A stretch of 64,000 nt of DNA from Nocardioides sp. SLBN-35 (GTDB lineage Bacteria > Actinomycetota > Actinomycetes > Propionibacteriales > Nocardioidaceae): positions 992,001 through 1,056,000 of the forward strand of contig NZ_VFNU01000001.1 in assembly GCF_006715725.1 (NCBI RefSeq), given 5' to 3'. Of this stretch, positions 1 through 8,009 are shown piece after piece. The position numbers and the translations under genes were made by a program. Numbering within the stretch: the first letter of the stretch is position 1; each line of letters begins with the position of its first letter. The notes below the pieces were generated by a model that did no database searches, was not told the DNA's origin, and saw only the letters and a program-made list of their open reading frames with translations.

Positions 1-491
1 CAGCCGCGGACCCGGCGCAGGAAGGCGGCCAGGTTGCCGGTCAGCCGCTCGACCTGCTGCTCGACGGTGAGCGACTCGGGCAGTCGGCCCTGGTCGCTGA
101 CCCTCTTGCCCCGGACGTAGAGCGAGCACTGCAGGTCGGCGCAGATGTAGGTGCCGACGGAGTCGCCGTTCTGCCCGGCCTTGCCGGAGCGCGGTGCGAC
201 CATCAGCACCACGCCGCCGGAGCCGTGCGGCGTCAGGCACAGCGCGCACAGGTTCTTGCGGGGCACCCCGGCGCTGCCGTCGGTCGCGCGGAGCACGATG
301 CCGTACGGCGACCCGTCGACCTCCGCCACGACGTACCCCCGCACCCGCGACTGCGGGTCCCGCCACCCGAGGAACTCGAGGTCCTCCCACGGCTGGTCGC
401 GCAGGTCGCGGGGGACGTTGAGCCGCTTCGCCTCGCCCTTCGAGCAGTTCACGAAGGAGGCGCGGATCTGTTGCTCGGTCAGGGGGCTCAC
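1..491 (-). CDS. FBP domain (treble-clef zinc finger) protein, 3' end cut by window
   Basis: Reads in from a GTG at 491 and stays open to base 1, so at least 163 residues are present and the C-terminus is missing. The product has two cysteine pairs, NLCALC and ICADLQC, about 40 residues apart. This is the pattern of the treble-clef zinc finger in the C-terminal domain of FusB/FBP-type elongation-factor-G-binding proteins. Actinobacterial members occur as stand-alone proteins and their exact role is unsettled; a ribosome or EF-G contact is inferred from the family. A weak Shine-Dalgarno-like AGGGTGGA precedes the GTG. An ATG two bases further upstream is followed at once by TGA, which rules it out. 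Confidence 0.75.
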   Translation of the reverse strand, partial: MSPLTEQQIRASFVNCSKGEAKRLNVPRDLRDQPWEDLEFLGWRDPQSRVRGYVVAEVDGSPYGIVLRATDGSAGVPRKNLCALCLTPHGSGGVVLMVAPRSGKAGQNGDSVGTYICADLQCSLYVRGKRVSDQGRLPESLTVEQQVERLTGNLAAFLRRVRG

Positions 492-541
492 ATCGATCCA
501 CCCTACGAACCGGCGCCACCCATTTACGGGTCGGCGGAGGG

Positions 542-994
542 TCAGGCGGAGGTGAAGCTCGCCATCGTGCGGTCCGGCTCCCAGAACGCCTTCATCGACC
601 TCACCCGCCCGTCGTCGTCGACGACGTACACCATGATCAGGTCGGTCGTCGTGTGCGAGCCGTCCGCGAAGGACGTCTTGATCCGTCCGATGTTGGCGCA
701 GGTGTTGCTGCCCGGGTTGGCGAACGAGTCGTTGATCTGGAACTCGAAGGTGTCGATCGGCGCGATCGCCTTCTCCCAGAACGCGGAGATGCCGGCGTGG
801 CCGTGGTGCCCCTTGCCCTCGGGGTCGAACATCGACGGCCCGACCGGGTCCTCGAGGACCGCGTCCTCGGCGTACACCGTCAGCCACTCGGCCAGGTCGC
901 CCTTGGCCACGGCGGAGTAGGACCGCTGCGACGCGGCGCGGGCCGGGTGCGGGTCGTTGGGGGCGTTCCACACGATCGCGTCGGAGGTGATCAT
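542..994 (-). CDS. SnoaL-like / NTF2-superfamily protein (ketosteroid-isomerase fold)
   Basis: About 150 residues starting MITSDAIVW. It has the layout of SnoaL-like NTF2-fold proteins: an N-terminal helix pair (ASQRSYSAVAKGDLAEWLTVYAEDAV), an acidic EDPVGP loop and a C-terminal sheet ending MKAFWEP. The fold includes ketosteroid isomerases, dehydratases and binding proteins, so the reaction cannot be read from sequence. An open frame continues upstream to 1060, but ATG 994 fits the family length. A KstR-type palindrome lies 21 bp upstream (1016-1029), which suggests a role in steroid catabolism and control by KstR. A second SnoaL-like gene at 46055 sits in the steroid-type cluster. Confidence 0.75.
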   Translation of the reverse strand: MITSDAIVWNAPNDPHPARAASQRSYSAVAKGDLAEWLTVYAEDAVLEDPVGPSMFDPEGKGHHGHAGISAFWEKAIAPIDTFEFQINDSFANPGSNTCANIGRIKTSFADGSHTTTDLIMVYVVDDDGRVRSMKAFWEPDRTMASFTSA

Positions 995-1015
995 GTGGCC
1001 ATCGTAGGGCGAAGA

Positions 1016-1029
1016 TAGAACGTGTTCTA
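1016..1029. promoter_or_regulatory. KstR-type operator box
   Basis: TAGAACGTGTTCTA matches the published KstR consensus TnnAACnnGTTnnA of cholesterol-catabolism genes in mycolic actinobacteria; with one more base each side it is ATAGAAC-GT-GTTCTAT. It sits just ahead of the SnoaL-like gene that starts at 994 on the minus strand. Two more boxes of the same form lie at 42363-42376 and 45508-45521, each beside steroid-type genes. No kstR gene is in the window, so the regulator's identity is inferred from the motif. Confidence 0.65.
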
Positions 1030-1037
1030 TGTTTCGA

Positions 1038-1118
1038 GACGGTTTGCTCGTCCCTCGCAAACCTCCTCAACAACCGGAGGACGGTTTGCTCGTCCCTCGC
1101 AAACCTCCTCAACAACCG
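1038..1118. repeat. Two tandem 39-bp repeats, 42-bp period
   Basis: Identical 39-bp copies run from 1038-1076 and 1080-1118. Each contains an inverted repeat GGTTTGC / GCAAACC around a 9-base loop, and ends in CCTCAACAACCG. They lie between the divergent SnoaL-like gene and the gene at 1186. They could be tandem hairpins in the leader of the downstream gene or tandem protein sites; nothing here decides between these. Confidence 0.7.
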
Positions 1119-1185
1119 CCCGGGGGACTGCTGTGCGTCACCACGGGTTCACGGGCCGCTCACCGGGGCCTGTCACCGTCCGAGC

Positions 1186-1854
1186 ATGGCGAAGAAGCAG
1201 AAGGCCTGGATCCACGTGGGCATGCCCGGCGCGGGTGACGTCGTCGAGCCGGCCCTCGCCCACCACCATGCGGCACTCGTCGAGCTCGGCGTCGCCTCCC
1301 TCGCCCGGTCGAGCGCGGAGAGCTTCCGTGCCGCCGTCGAGATCACCCGCTCCCACAAGGACTGGGGTCTCAAGCGCGCCGACGTCGAGGGCCAGTGGAC
1401 GCGCCTGGTGCGCCGCGCCCGCAAGTCCCGCTGCGACGTCGTGTTCAGCCAGCCCCTCCTCGCGACCGCCACCGCCGAGCAGGTCGCTCTCCTCGTCGAC
1501 GCCCTCGCCGGCTACCAGGTCAACGTCGTGCTCACCACGGGCCTCGACGACGAGTCCGCCGCCCTCGCCCGGTGGCAGACCGCCTGCCGCAAGCCCGAGC
1601 GCCTCCACGTCCTCGAGACCGACGGCCTCGACCCCGGCCAGGTCTGGAAGGCCTTCGGCAGGCTCGTCGGGTTCGGTACGGCGTCCCTCGGCCTCGACGG
1701 GCTCCCCGGCGCGTCCGCCACGCTGCAGACGCTCCCGGAGGCGTTGCGTGAGGTCGAGCGGCTGGCTCGACGCAATGCGTCATTGGAGGTGCGGCTCGAG
1801 GAGCTGGACCGCAAGCGGCGCAAGCTCAAGCGGAGGTTGAGCAGCGCGGCGTGA
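1186..1854 (+). CDS. Sulfotransferase-like hypothetical protein with C-terminal coiled coil
   Basis: 222 residues starting MAKKQKAWIHVGMPGAGDV. The N-terminal strand-loop WIHVGMPGAG resembles the start of sulfotransferase/P-loop-like domains (typically HVGxPKTGTT), but the conserved K-x-G-T-T is missing, so a PAPS-binding loop cannot be claimed. The middle alternates strands and helices (CDVVFSQPLL, YQVNVVLTTGLDD). The last 40 residues (ALREVERLARRNASLEVRLEELDRKRRKLKRR) form a charged heptad-like coiled coil. Proteins of this look are common unnamed genes in related actinobacteria. Function unknown. It is convergent with the Rrf2 gene across a repeat-rich gap. Confidence 0.6.
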   Translation: MAKKQKAWIHVGMPGAGDVVEPALAHHHAALVELGVASLARSSAESFRAAVEITRSHKDWGLKRADVEGQWTRLVRRARKSRCDVVFSQPLLATATAEQVALLVDALAGYQVNVVLTTGLDDESAALARWQTACRKPERLHVLETDGLDPGQVWKAFGRLVGFGTASLGLDGLPGASATLQTLPEALREVERLARRNASLEVRLEELDRKRRKLKRRLSSAA

Positions 1855-1894
1855 GGTCTCGGAGTTGGTGCGTCTCGTGATCGACTCGCGGTGT

Positions 1895-2173
1895 TGGTTT
1901 GGCGCTCGCTTCGCTCGCGCATGTCGGGCGCGCTTTTGCGCGTTGCCTTCCTCCGCTGCGCTCGCTGGCGCTCGCTGCGCTCCGTCCAGGCAACGCGGCG
2001 CGCCCGACGAGAAGCACTTCAGCCGCGTCTGATGCGCTCAGGCATCACGTTCGGTGAGTCTCGTCGCGCCGCCCGCCGTTTCTGGACGGAGGAGCGAGCG
2101 AGGAACGAGCGAGCGGGGGAGGAAGAAACGGCGCCAAAAGGCGGCGCGACATGCGAGCGGAGCGAGCCAAACT
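1895..2173. repeat. Nested inverted-repeat element filling a convergent gene gap
   Basis: The gap 1855-2171 holds no gene I can support. Outer arms: the stretch at 1895-1925 (GGTTTGGCGCTCGC...CATGTCG) is complementary, with small gaps, to 2148-2172 (CGACATGCGAGC...CCAAAC). Within it, TCGGGCGCGC/GCGCGCCCGA plus CGTTGCCT/AGGCAACG pair at 1924-2007, and GTCGCGCCGCC/GGCGGCGCGAC plus CGCCGTTTCT/AGAAACGGCG pair at about 2063-2150. The stop codon of the Rrf2 gene (2172-2174) touches the outer arm. It may act as a two-way terminator; it is much more elaborate than a usual one. Confidence 0.6.
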
Positions 2174-2630
2174 AATGCGGCGCCCAGGCGTCGTCGTCCG
2201 CGGTCCTCGACGTGACCGCATCGGGGAGGTGGCCGTCCGCGAGCTGCTGGATGGACACGTCCTCGAAGACCTCGCGCAGGGCGCGACGGGCGGCGATCCA
2301 GACGTGCTGGAGGACCTCGGCGGCCTCGTTGTAGTTGACCGCCTCGGGGCGCAGGCCGTAGACGGAGACGAGCGGGCCGTCGACGGCGCGGATCACGTCT
2401 GCGACCGAGACGGTGGTGGCCTCACGGGCCATCCTCCAGCCGCCGGACTGGCCGCGCTGGGACATCACGATGCCGGAGCGGCGCAGGTCGGCGAGGATCG
2501 CTTGGAGGAAGCCGTGGGGGATGTCCTGGAGGCGTCCGAGCTCCTCCGCGCTCACGGCTCGCCCGTCGGACCTGCTCGCCATGGCGATCAGGGCCCGCAG
2601 TGCGTAGTCGGACTTGGCGGAGACGCGCAT
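2172..2630 (-). CDS. Rrf2-family winged-helix transcriptional regulator
   Basis: 152 residues. The N-terminus MRVSAKSDYALRALIAMA and the following SAEELGRLQDIPHGFLQAILADLRRSGIV helix-turn-helix, then SQRGQSGGWRMAR wing, are the hallmark of Rrf2 proteins. Members that sense nitric oxide or iron-sulphur status (NsrR, IscR, RsrR) use cysteines. This protein has no cysteine, so it should not carry an Fe-S cluster and is closer to CymR-type or uncharacterised members. It is divergent from the acyl-CoA dehydrogenase gene with about 190 bp between the starts, making that gene and its own promoter candidate targets. Target and ligand are unknown. Confidence 0.85.
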   Translation of the reverse strand: MRVSAKSDYALRALIAMASRSDGRAVSAEELGRLQDIPHGFLQAILADLRRSGIVMSQRGQSGGWRMAREATTVSVADVIRAVDGPLVSVYGLRPEAVNYNEAAEVLQHVWIAARRALREVFEDVSIQQLADGHLPDAVTSRTADDDAWAPH

Positions 2631-2744
2631 GGGGCCAGTGTGTCAGATTGCTCGATCGATTCAGTCGACATAGCGCCCGTCGGGTGTGAGCCAGGACGCC
2701 GACCCGGTGCTTGCCCGCAGCTAGCACCCCCCGTATCATGAAGT

Positions 2745-2756
2745 TACTGGTGAGTA
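2745..2756. promoter_or_regulatory. Small palindrome upstream of the acyl-CoA dehydrogenase gene
   Basis: TACT-GGTG-AGTA forms a 12-bp interrupted palindrome about 70 bp ahead of the fadE5-type start. It could be an operator for a TetR- or GntR-type lipid regulator or for the neighbouring Rrf2 protein. This is a sequence observation only. Confidence 0.3.
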
Positions 2757-2823
2757 GCAGTGCTCATGACGAGCACCGCGAAGCCACTCCGTGAATCCCT
2801 GGAAACTGGAAACGGTGGGAACT

Positions 2824-4689
2824 GTGAGCCACTACAAGAGCAACCTGCGCGACATCGAGTTCAACCTCTTCGAGCTCTTCAACGTGCAGGAGTACCTCGG
2901 CACCGGCCTCTACGAGGAGATGGACGCCGACACCGCGCGCGAGATCCTCTCCGAGGTCGAGCGCATCGCGCGTGAGGACCTGGCGGCGTCGTTCGTCGAC
3001 TCCGACCGGAACCCGCCGGTGTTCGACCCGACGACGAACACCGCGCCCGTCCCGGCGTCGTTCAAGAAGTCGTACGACACCTGGATGGAGTCCGGCTTCT
3101 GGGGCCTGGGCCTGCCCGAGGAGATCGGCGGCACCACCGCGCCGCCGTCGCTGGTGTGGGCGTCCGGCGAGATGGTGCTCGGCGCGCACGCGCCCATCTG
3201 GATGTACTGCACCGGCCCGTCGATGGGCTCGGTCGTCTTCAAGAACGCCAACGGCGTCGCCCGTGACATCCGCATCGCCGAGATCATGGTCGAGCGCCTG
3301 TGGGGCGCCACCATGGTGCTGACCGAGCCCGACGCGGGCTCCGACGTGGGTGCCGGCAAGACCTTCGCGACACCCAACGAGGACGGCTCCTGGAACATCT
3401 CCGGCGTCAAGCGCTTCATCACCAGCGCCGAGTCGGACCTGCAGGAGAACATCATGCACCTGGTCCTCGCCCGCCCGAAGGGCGTCGAGGGCGTGGGCGG
3501 CCCGGGCACCAAGGGCCTGAGCCTGTTCCTGGTGCCGAAGTACCACTTCGACCACCAGACCGGCGAGCTGACCGGCGAGCGCAACGGCGTCTACGTCACC
3601 AACGTCGAGCACAAGATGGGCATCAAGGTGTCCAACACCTGCGAGCTCACCTTCGGCGACCCGCAGGTCGGCGGCGGCGAGCCCGCCCAGGGCTGGCTGC
3701 TCGGCGAGGTGCACGACGGCATCCGCCAGATGTTCGACGTCATCGAGAACGCCCGCATGATGGTCGGCACCAAGGCCATCGCGACCCTGTCGACGGGCTA
3801 CCTCAACGCGCTCGACTACGCCAAGGAGCGGGTGCAGGGCTCCGACCTCACCCAGTCCGCCGACAAGGCCGCGCCGCGGGTGACGATCACCCACCACCCC
3901 GACGTACGCCGCTCGCTGATGACCCAGAAGTCGTTCGCCGAGGCGATGCGCTCGCTGGTCGTGTTCACCGCCACCTGGCAGGACAAGGTCCAGCTCGCCA
4001 AGGCCGCCGGTGAGCGCGACGAGCTCGCCGAGGCCGTCAACGACCTGCTGCTCCCGATCGTCAAGGGCTACGGCTCGGAGCGCTCGTGGGTCCTGCTCGG
4101 CACCGAGTCGCTGCAGACCTTCGGCGGTTCGGGCTTCCTGCAGGAGTACCCGATCGAGCAGTACGTCCGCGACGCCAAGATCGACACCCTCTACGAGGGC
4201 ACCACCGCGATCCAGGGCCAGGACTTCTTCTTCCGCAAGATCGTCAAGGACCAGGGCAAGGCGCTGGGCCACATCGCCGGCGAGATCAAGGCGTTCATCG
4301 AGGCCGAGGCCGGCAACGGCCGCCTCAAGAACGAGCGTGAGCTCCTCGCGACCGCGCTCGCCGACGCCGAGGCCATGGTCGGCCTGATGATCAACGACCT
4401 CATGTCCGCCCAGGACGAGATCAAGAACATCTACAAGGTGGGCCTCAACACCACGCGCCTGCTGATGGCGCTCGGTGACGTGGTCTGCGCCTGGCTGCTG
4501 CTCCGCGGCGCCGAGGTCGCGCTCGCCAAGCTCGACGCCGGCGCCGGCAGCGACCAGGCCTACTACGAGGGCAAGGTCGCCGCGGCCCAGTGGTTCGCGC
4601 AGCTCAACCTGCCGCGCCTCTCGGCCGAGCTCAAGATCGCCCAGGCCACCGGCCTGGACGTGATGGACCTCGACGAGGCCGCGTTCTGA
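2824..4689 (+). CDS. fadE5: FadE5-type acyl-CoA dehydrogenase
   Basis: 621 residues from a GTG that gives the characteristic N-terminus (M)[18 protein letters not shown], which is how the FadE5 group begins; the open frame runs 11 codons further upstream but that is not conserved in the family. It is longer than ordinary acyl-CoA dehydrogenases (about 380-400 residues), as expected for this group with an extra C-terminal domain. Visible motifs include [13 protein letters not shown] (flavin/substrate loop), RFITSAE, and [17 protein letters not shown] near residue 460, the usual catalytic-base and FAD-adenine region. It catalyses the first, FAD-dependent step of fatty acyl-CoA beta-oxidation; mycobacterial FadE5 accepts a wide chain-length range. 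GGTGGGA precedes the start. The symbol is by family resemblance. Confidence 0.85.
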   Translation: MSHYKSNLRDIEFNLFELFNVQEYLGTGLYEEMDADTAREILSEVERIAREDLAASFVDSDRNPPVFDPTTNTAPVPASFKKSYDTWMESGFWGLGLPEEIGGTTAPPSLVWASGEMVLGAHAPIWMYCTGPSMGSVVFKNANGVARDIRIAEIMVERLWGATMVLTEPDAGSDVGAGKTFATPNEDGSWNISGVKRFITSAESDLQENIMHLVLARPKGVEGVGGPGTKGLSLFLVPKYHFDHQTGELTGERNGVYVTNVEHKMGIKVSNTCELTFGDPQVGGGEPAQGWLLGEVHDGIRQMFDVIENARMMVGTKAIATLSTGYLNALDYAKERVQGSDLTQSADKAAPRVTITHHPDVRRSLMTQKSFAEAMRSLVVFTATWQDKVQLAKAAGERDELAEAVNDLLLPIVKGYGSERSWVLLGTESLQTFGGSGFLQEYPIEQYVRDAKIDTLYEGTTAIQGQDFFFRKIVKDQGKALGHIAGEIKAFIEAEAGNGRLKNERELLATALADAEAMVGLMINDLMSAQDEIKNIYKVGLNTTRLLMALGDVVCAWLLLRGAEVALAKLDAGAGSDQAYYEGKVAAAQWFAQLNLPRLSAELKIAQATGLDVMDLDEAAF

Positions 4690-4780
4690 TCGCACGCTGA
4701 GTCACCGCCGACGGCCGCTCCGGGACACCGGGGCGGCCGTCGTCGTACGCCGGCGGCCCGACGTCGCCTATGGTCTGCGG

Positions 4781-5872
4781 GTGCCTCGTACCGCTCCCCG
4801 CCTCGCCTGCTGCCTCGCCGTCCTCGCCGCGCTGGTGCTCGCCCTGTGCGGTACGCCGGCGCAGGCCGACGACCGGCAGTACCCCGAGCCGTTCTTCAAC
4901 GGCAACGTCGGCGACCCGAGCGTGACCATGGTCGGCAAGCGGATGGTCGTGGTCGCGACCGGGCCGCAGATCAACCGGGCGTACAAGGACCCCGGCCACC
5001 GGTGGCGCTACCAGCAGCCGGTGCTCACCCACCGCCCGAAGTGGGCGATCGCGGAGGGTGGGATCTGGGCGGCGGACATCGCCAAGGTCGGCCGGAAGTG
5101 GCTGCTCTACTACGCCGTCCCGGTCGCCGGGCTCGGCGACTTCGGGCGCTGCATCGGCGTCGCCGTGGCCAAGAAGGCGCTCGACGCGTTCAAGCCGGTC
5201 GGCGGGCGGCCGCTGGTGTGCCCCTCGCGGGCGCTGGTGCCGACCGCCCAGGACCCGGTCGCCACGCCGGACCTGCCCAGCCGCGGCATCATCGACCCGT
5301 CGCTCTACCGCGAGGGCAAGCAGAACTACCTGCTCTACAAGACCGACGGCAAGCCGTCGTCGATCCGGCTGCTGCCGCTGAGCAAGAACGGCCGTCGGGT
5401 GCGCACCGGGCAGGACCCGCTCAACCCGAGCGTCGAGCTGGTCCGCTCCGCGGACGTCGTCGAGAACCCCGTCCTGGCGCGGCATGCCGGCCTCTACTAC
5501 TTGTTCGCCTCCGAGGGCGACTTCGCCCGCTGCTCCTACCTGGAGACCTGGCGCCAGTCCGCGTCGCTGACCGACTGGTCGCTCGCCGTGCCCAACGTCC
5601 TGCTGGACAGCACCATCACCCAGGGGCTGTGCGGGCCGGCCGGCGGCGACATCGTCAGGCACCGCGGCCGCACCACGCTCTACTTCCACGGCTGGGTGCG
5701 CCTGCACTCGTCGAAGCCGAAGGGCGTGAACTACTGGGCGTGGAACGGCGGGGAGAAGTACGGCCGCCGGGCGATGTACGCCGCGCGGCTGACCTTCCCG
5801 GGCGGCGTACCGACGGTCAAGAAGTACCTCACGCGCACCGGCGTCCCGCAGCGCGTTCCCACGCCCTACTGA
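4781..5872 (+). CDS. Secreted GH43-like glycoside hydrolase
   Basis: 363 residues from GTG 4781. A Sec signal peptide is clear: RT-APR-LA, a hydrophobic run LAVLAALVLALCG and a likely cut after AQA near residue 29. The mature part repeats the five-bladed beta-propeller strand pattern of GH43/GH32-type proteins: GNVGDPSVTMVGKRMVVV near the start (candidate catalytic Asp), GIIDPSLYREGKQNYLLYKTD in the middle (candidate Asp) and VENPVLARHAGLYYLFAS (candidate acid Glu). GH43 enzymes cut arabinose or xylose side chains of plant polysaccharides; the substrate here is not known. It appears monocistronic. Confidence 0.7.
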   Translation: MPRTAPRLACCLAVLAALVLALCGTPAQADDRQYPEPFFNGNVGDPSVTMVGKRMVVVATGPQINRAYKDPGHRWRYQQPVLTHRPKWAIAEGGIWAADIAKVGRKWLLYYAVPVAGLGDFGRCIGVAVAKKALDAFKPVGGRPLVCPSRALVPTAQDPVATPDLPSRGIIDPSLYREGKQNYLLYKTDGKPSSIRLLPLSKNGRRVRTGQDPLNPSVELVRSADVVENPVLARHAGLYYLFASEGDFARCSYLETWRQSASLTDWSLAVPNVLLDSTITQGLCGPAGGDIVRHRGRTTLYFHGWVRLHSSKPKGVNYWAWNGGEKYGRRAMYAARLTFPGGVPTVKKYLTRTGVPQRVPTPY

Positions 5873-5897
5873 CCGCGGCCTCGCTAGGCTCGGCGGC

Positions 5898-6713
5898 ATG
5901 AGCGACCGTGAGCTGCTGGCCGGCTACGTCGAGAACTGGTGGAGCGCGGTGGGTGACTTCGTCACCCTGCTCGAGGAGCTCGAGCCCGACGACTGGAGCA
6001 CGCCGACCGACCTCGCAGGCTGGGACGTCAAGGCCGTCGCCTCGCACACCGCGCACCTCGAGTCGCTCCTCGCCGGTGGGCCCGACGAGACCGCGGACAT
6101 CGGCGAGCCGGCGCACGTCACCGGCCCGATGGGCCAGTTCACCGAGATCGGCGTCGTCACCCGTCGCGATCGCGAGCCCGCCGCGATCATCGAGGAGATC
6201 CGTACGACGACCGCGAGCCGCCGCGCGACGCTGAACGCCGCGCCGCCCGAGGACCCGGCCGCGCCGGCCGACGGCATCTTCGGCCTGATCGGCTGGAACA
6301 CCCGCACCCTGCTGCGCAACCGGCCGCTCGACGTGTGGATGCACGAGCAGGACATCCGCCGCGCGGTCGGCCGTCCCGGCGGCCTCGACAGCCCCGGCGC
6401 CCAGCACACCGCCGACTACCTCGTGGAGGCGTTCGGCTTCGTGGTCGGCAAGCGGGTCGCCCCGCCCGCCGGTACGACGGCCGTCCTCGCCGTCGAGGGC
6501 AGTGCACCCGTCGCCGTGCTGGTGGGCGACGACGGGCGCGCGCAGCGCCTGGCCGAGGTGCCGGACGCGCCGAGTGTCACGGTCGCCATGGACCGGGAGA
6601 GCTTCATCGTGCTGGCCGGCGGTCGTCGTACCGCTGCGCCGGGGGCCGTGACCGTCTCGGGCGACCAGGAGCTGGGGGAGCGGATCGTCGCCAGCCTCGC
6701 CACGACGCCGTAA
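5898..6713 (+). CDS. Mycothiol-dependent maleylpyruvate isomerase family protein
   Basis: 271 residues. The N-terminal DinB-like four-helix domain has the motifs GWDVKAVASHTAHLE and, about 100 residues later, DVWMHEQDIRRAVGRPGG. The histidines and acidic residue form the metal site of the maleylpyruvate isomerase/mycothiol-S-transferase family. The C-terminal 90 residues (AVLAVEGSAPVAVLVGDDGR...VTVAMDRESFIVLAGGR) match the SCP2-like domain usual in this family. Such proteins use mycothiol and a divalent metal for isomerisation, detoxification or conjugation; the substrate is not evident. It is followed closely by an SDR gene. Confidence 0.8.
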   Translation: MSDRELLAGYVENWWSAVGDFVTLLEELEPDDWSTPTDLAGWDVKAVASHTAHLESLLAGGPDETADIGEPAHVTGPMGQFTEIGVVTRRDREPAAIIEEIRTTTASRRATLNAAPPEDPAAPADGIFGLIGWNTRTLLRNRPLDVWMHEQDIRRAVGRPGGLDSPGAQHTADYLVEAFGFVVGKRVAPPAGTTAVLAVEGSAPVAVLVGDDGRAQRLAEVPDAPSVTVAMDRESFIVLAGGRRTAAPGAVTVSGDQELGERIVASLATTP

Positions 6714-6723
6714 GGGGATCTCG

Positions 6724-7650
6724 ATGTCTGAATGGACCATCGCCGACCTGCCCGACCAGAGCGGCCGCACCGTCGTCGTCACCGGACCGACCCTCGGCGG
6801 GCTCGGGCATCACACGGCCCTGGAGCTGGCCCGTCGCGGAGCCCGGGTGATCCTCGCCGGCCGCAACCCCGCGAAGGTCGAGGAGACCGTCGGCGCGATC
6901 CGGGGAGAGGTCCCCGAGGCCCTGCTCGAGGCGCTGCACCTCGACCTGGCCAGCCTCAGCTCGGTCCGCACCGCGGCCGCCGCGGCCGCGCAGGTCGGGC
7001 CGATCGACGTGCTGGTCAACAACGCCGGGGTGATGGGCACCAAGTACTCCCGCACCGCCGACGGCCTCGAGCTGCAGATGGCGACCAACCACTTCGGGCC
7101 CTTCCTGCTCACCGGACTGCTGCTGCCGCAGCTCGTGCAGAGCGAGGACGGCCGCGTGGTGACGGTGTCCTCGCTGTTCCACACCTTCGCCGGAAAGGCA
7201 CCGCTCGGGCCGCCGCGCGAGCAGACCGGCCGCTACAGCACGTGGCGGGTCTACGGGCAGACCAAGCTCGCCAACCTCTACTTCACCGCCGAGCTGGACC
7301 GCCGGTTGCGCGCTGCCGACCTGCCGGTCCGCGCGCTCGCCGCCCACCCCGGCTTCGCCGGCACCCACCTCGCCGCCAACGGGCAGTACGGCCGCTCCTC
7401 CGGCGGCATCGCCTCGATCCTCGACGCCGGCGTGAAGGCCGTATCCCAGACCGCCGCGGCCGGCGCCTGGCCCTCGCTGATGGCCGCGACCGCCGACCTG
7501 CCCGGCAACACCTTCGTCGGCCCCGGCGGCTTCCGCCAGCTCTCCGGCCGGCCCCGCACCGTCGGCCGCAGCCGGTTGGCGCGCAACGAGGGCAATGCGC
7601 GGCGGCTGTGGGAGATCAGCGAGCAGACGGTGGACCTGAGGTACCCGTGA
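6724..7650 (+). CDS. Short-chain dehydrogenase/reductase (retinol-dehydrogenase-like)
   Basis: 308 residues with a classical Rossmann fold: VVVTGPTLGGLGHHTALELARRGARVILAGRN (TGxxxGxG nucleotide loop and the Arg after strand 2 that usually means NADP), VLVNNAGVMG near residue 100, VTVSSLFH (catalytic Ser) and YGQTKLAN (Tyr and Lys). Size and the AAHPGFAGTHL segment fit the retinol-dehydrogenase/WW-oxidoreductase-like group. Substrate unknown. AGGGGA lies just before the start. Its TGA overlaps the ATG of the next gene by one base, so the two are probably co-translated. Confidence 0.85.
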   Translation: MSEWTIADLPDQSGRTVVVTGPTLGGLGHHTALELARRGARVILAGRNPAKVEETVGAIRGEVPEALLEALHLDLASLSSVRTAAAAAAQVGPIDVLVNNAGVMGTKYSRTADGLELQMATNHFGPFLLTGLLLPQLVQSEDGRVVTVSSLFHTFAGKAPLGPPREQTGRYSTWRVYGQTKLANLYFTAELDRRLRAADLPVRALAAHPGFAGTHLAANGQYGRSSGGIASILDAGVKAVSQTAAAGAWPSLMAATADLPGNTFVGPGGFRQLSGRPRTVGRSRLARNEGNARRLWEISEQTVDLRYP

Positions 7651-7931
7651 TGGACGACGGCATGAACCGCTACTTCCCGGACCGGCAGCCCGACAGCCTG
7701 ACGGCGTTGATCCGCGAGGCCCGGTTCAAGCCGGTGCGATTCGTGACCGGCTACGACATGCGCGAGGTCGACGACTTCCTGGACCGGCTGGTCGATGCGC
7801 TGTCCACGGGTCGGCCGGTCCGTCCGCTCATCGCGGCCGCGGCGTTCGCCACGACCCGGATGCGCGAGGGCTACAGCCAGACCGATGTCGACGCGCTCCT
7901 GGCCGAGGTGGGCCGGCGCGCGGAGGCCTGA
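7650..7931 (+). CDS. Small DivIVA-domain protein
   Basis: 93 residues. It contains FKPVRFVTGYDMREVDDFLDRLVDAL and, more weakly, FATTRMREGYSQTDVDALLAEV: two copies of the short F-x-x-x-R-x-x-GY-x-x-x-x-VD-x-[FL] motif of DivIVA/Wag31 N-termini and of the wider 'DivIVA domain-containing' proteins. It lacks the long coiled coil of true Wag31, so it is not the polar-growth protein itself; a small scaffold or partner role is a guess. TGATG overlap with the upstream SDR gene. ATG 7650 is taken; GTG 7647 is one codon upstream. Confidence 0.7.
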   Translation: MDDGMNRYFPDRQPDSLTALIREARFKPVRFVTGYDMREVDDFLDRLVDALSTGRPVRPLIAAAAFATTRMREGYSQTDVDALLAEVGRRAEA

Positions 7932-7960
7932 TCGTCGTACCGGCTTCTTTACCGAGGGAC

Positions 7961-7975
7961 GGGACCTTCGGCCCT
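7961..7975. promoter_or_regulatory. DosR/DevR-like box upstream of the GGDEF-EAL gene
   Basis: GGGACCTTCGGCCCT resembles the DosR/DevR hypoxia-regulon box of actinobacteria (GGGAC-n5-GNCCC type). Its centre is about 42 bp ahead of the GTG at 8010, the position expected for an activator if the message is leaderless. No dosR gene is in the window, and the match is to a loose consensus. Confidence 0.35.
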
Positions 7976-8009
7976 CGCGGAAGGCCCGACCGGACCGCAC
8001 GCTGGCCGG

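Noticed and set aside
2641..2823. Small protein genes in the Rrf2-fadE5 gap
   Set aside because: Short frames only, no Shine-Dalgarno and no similarity; the region is best read as two divergent promoters.
2764..4695. A 643-codon open frame on the minus strand opposite the acyl-CoA dehydrogenase gene
   Set aside because: It is the high-GC shadow of the plus-strand gene: low-complexity Ala/Gly/Val/Arg/His composition, no recognisable domain, while the plus strand encodes a complete family member.
7932..8009. A c-di-GMP riboswitch upstream of the GGDEF-EAL gene
   Set aside because: The space is under 80 bp and I see none of the conserved GEMM bases; the palindrome there fits a DosR-like box better.
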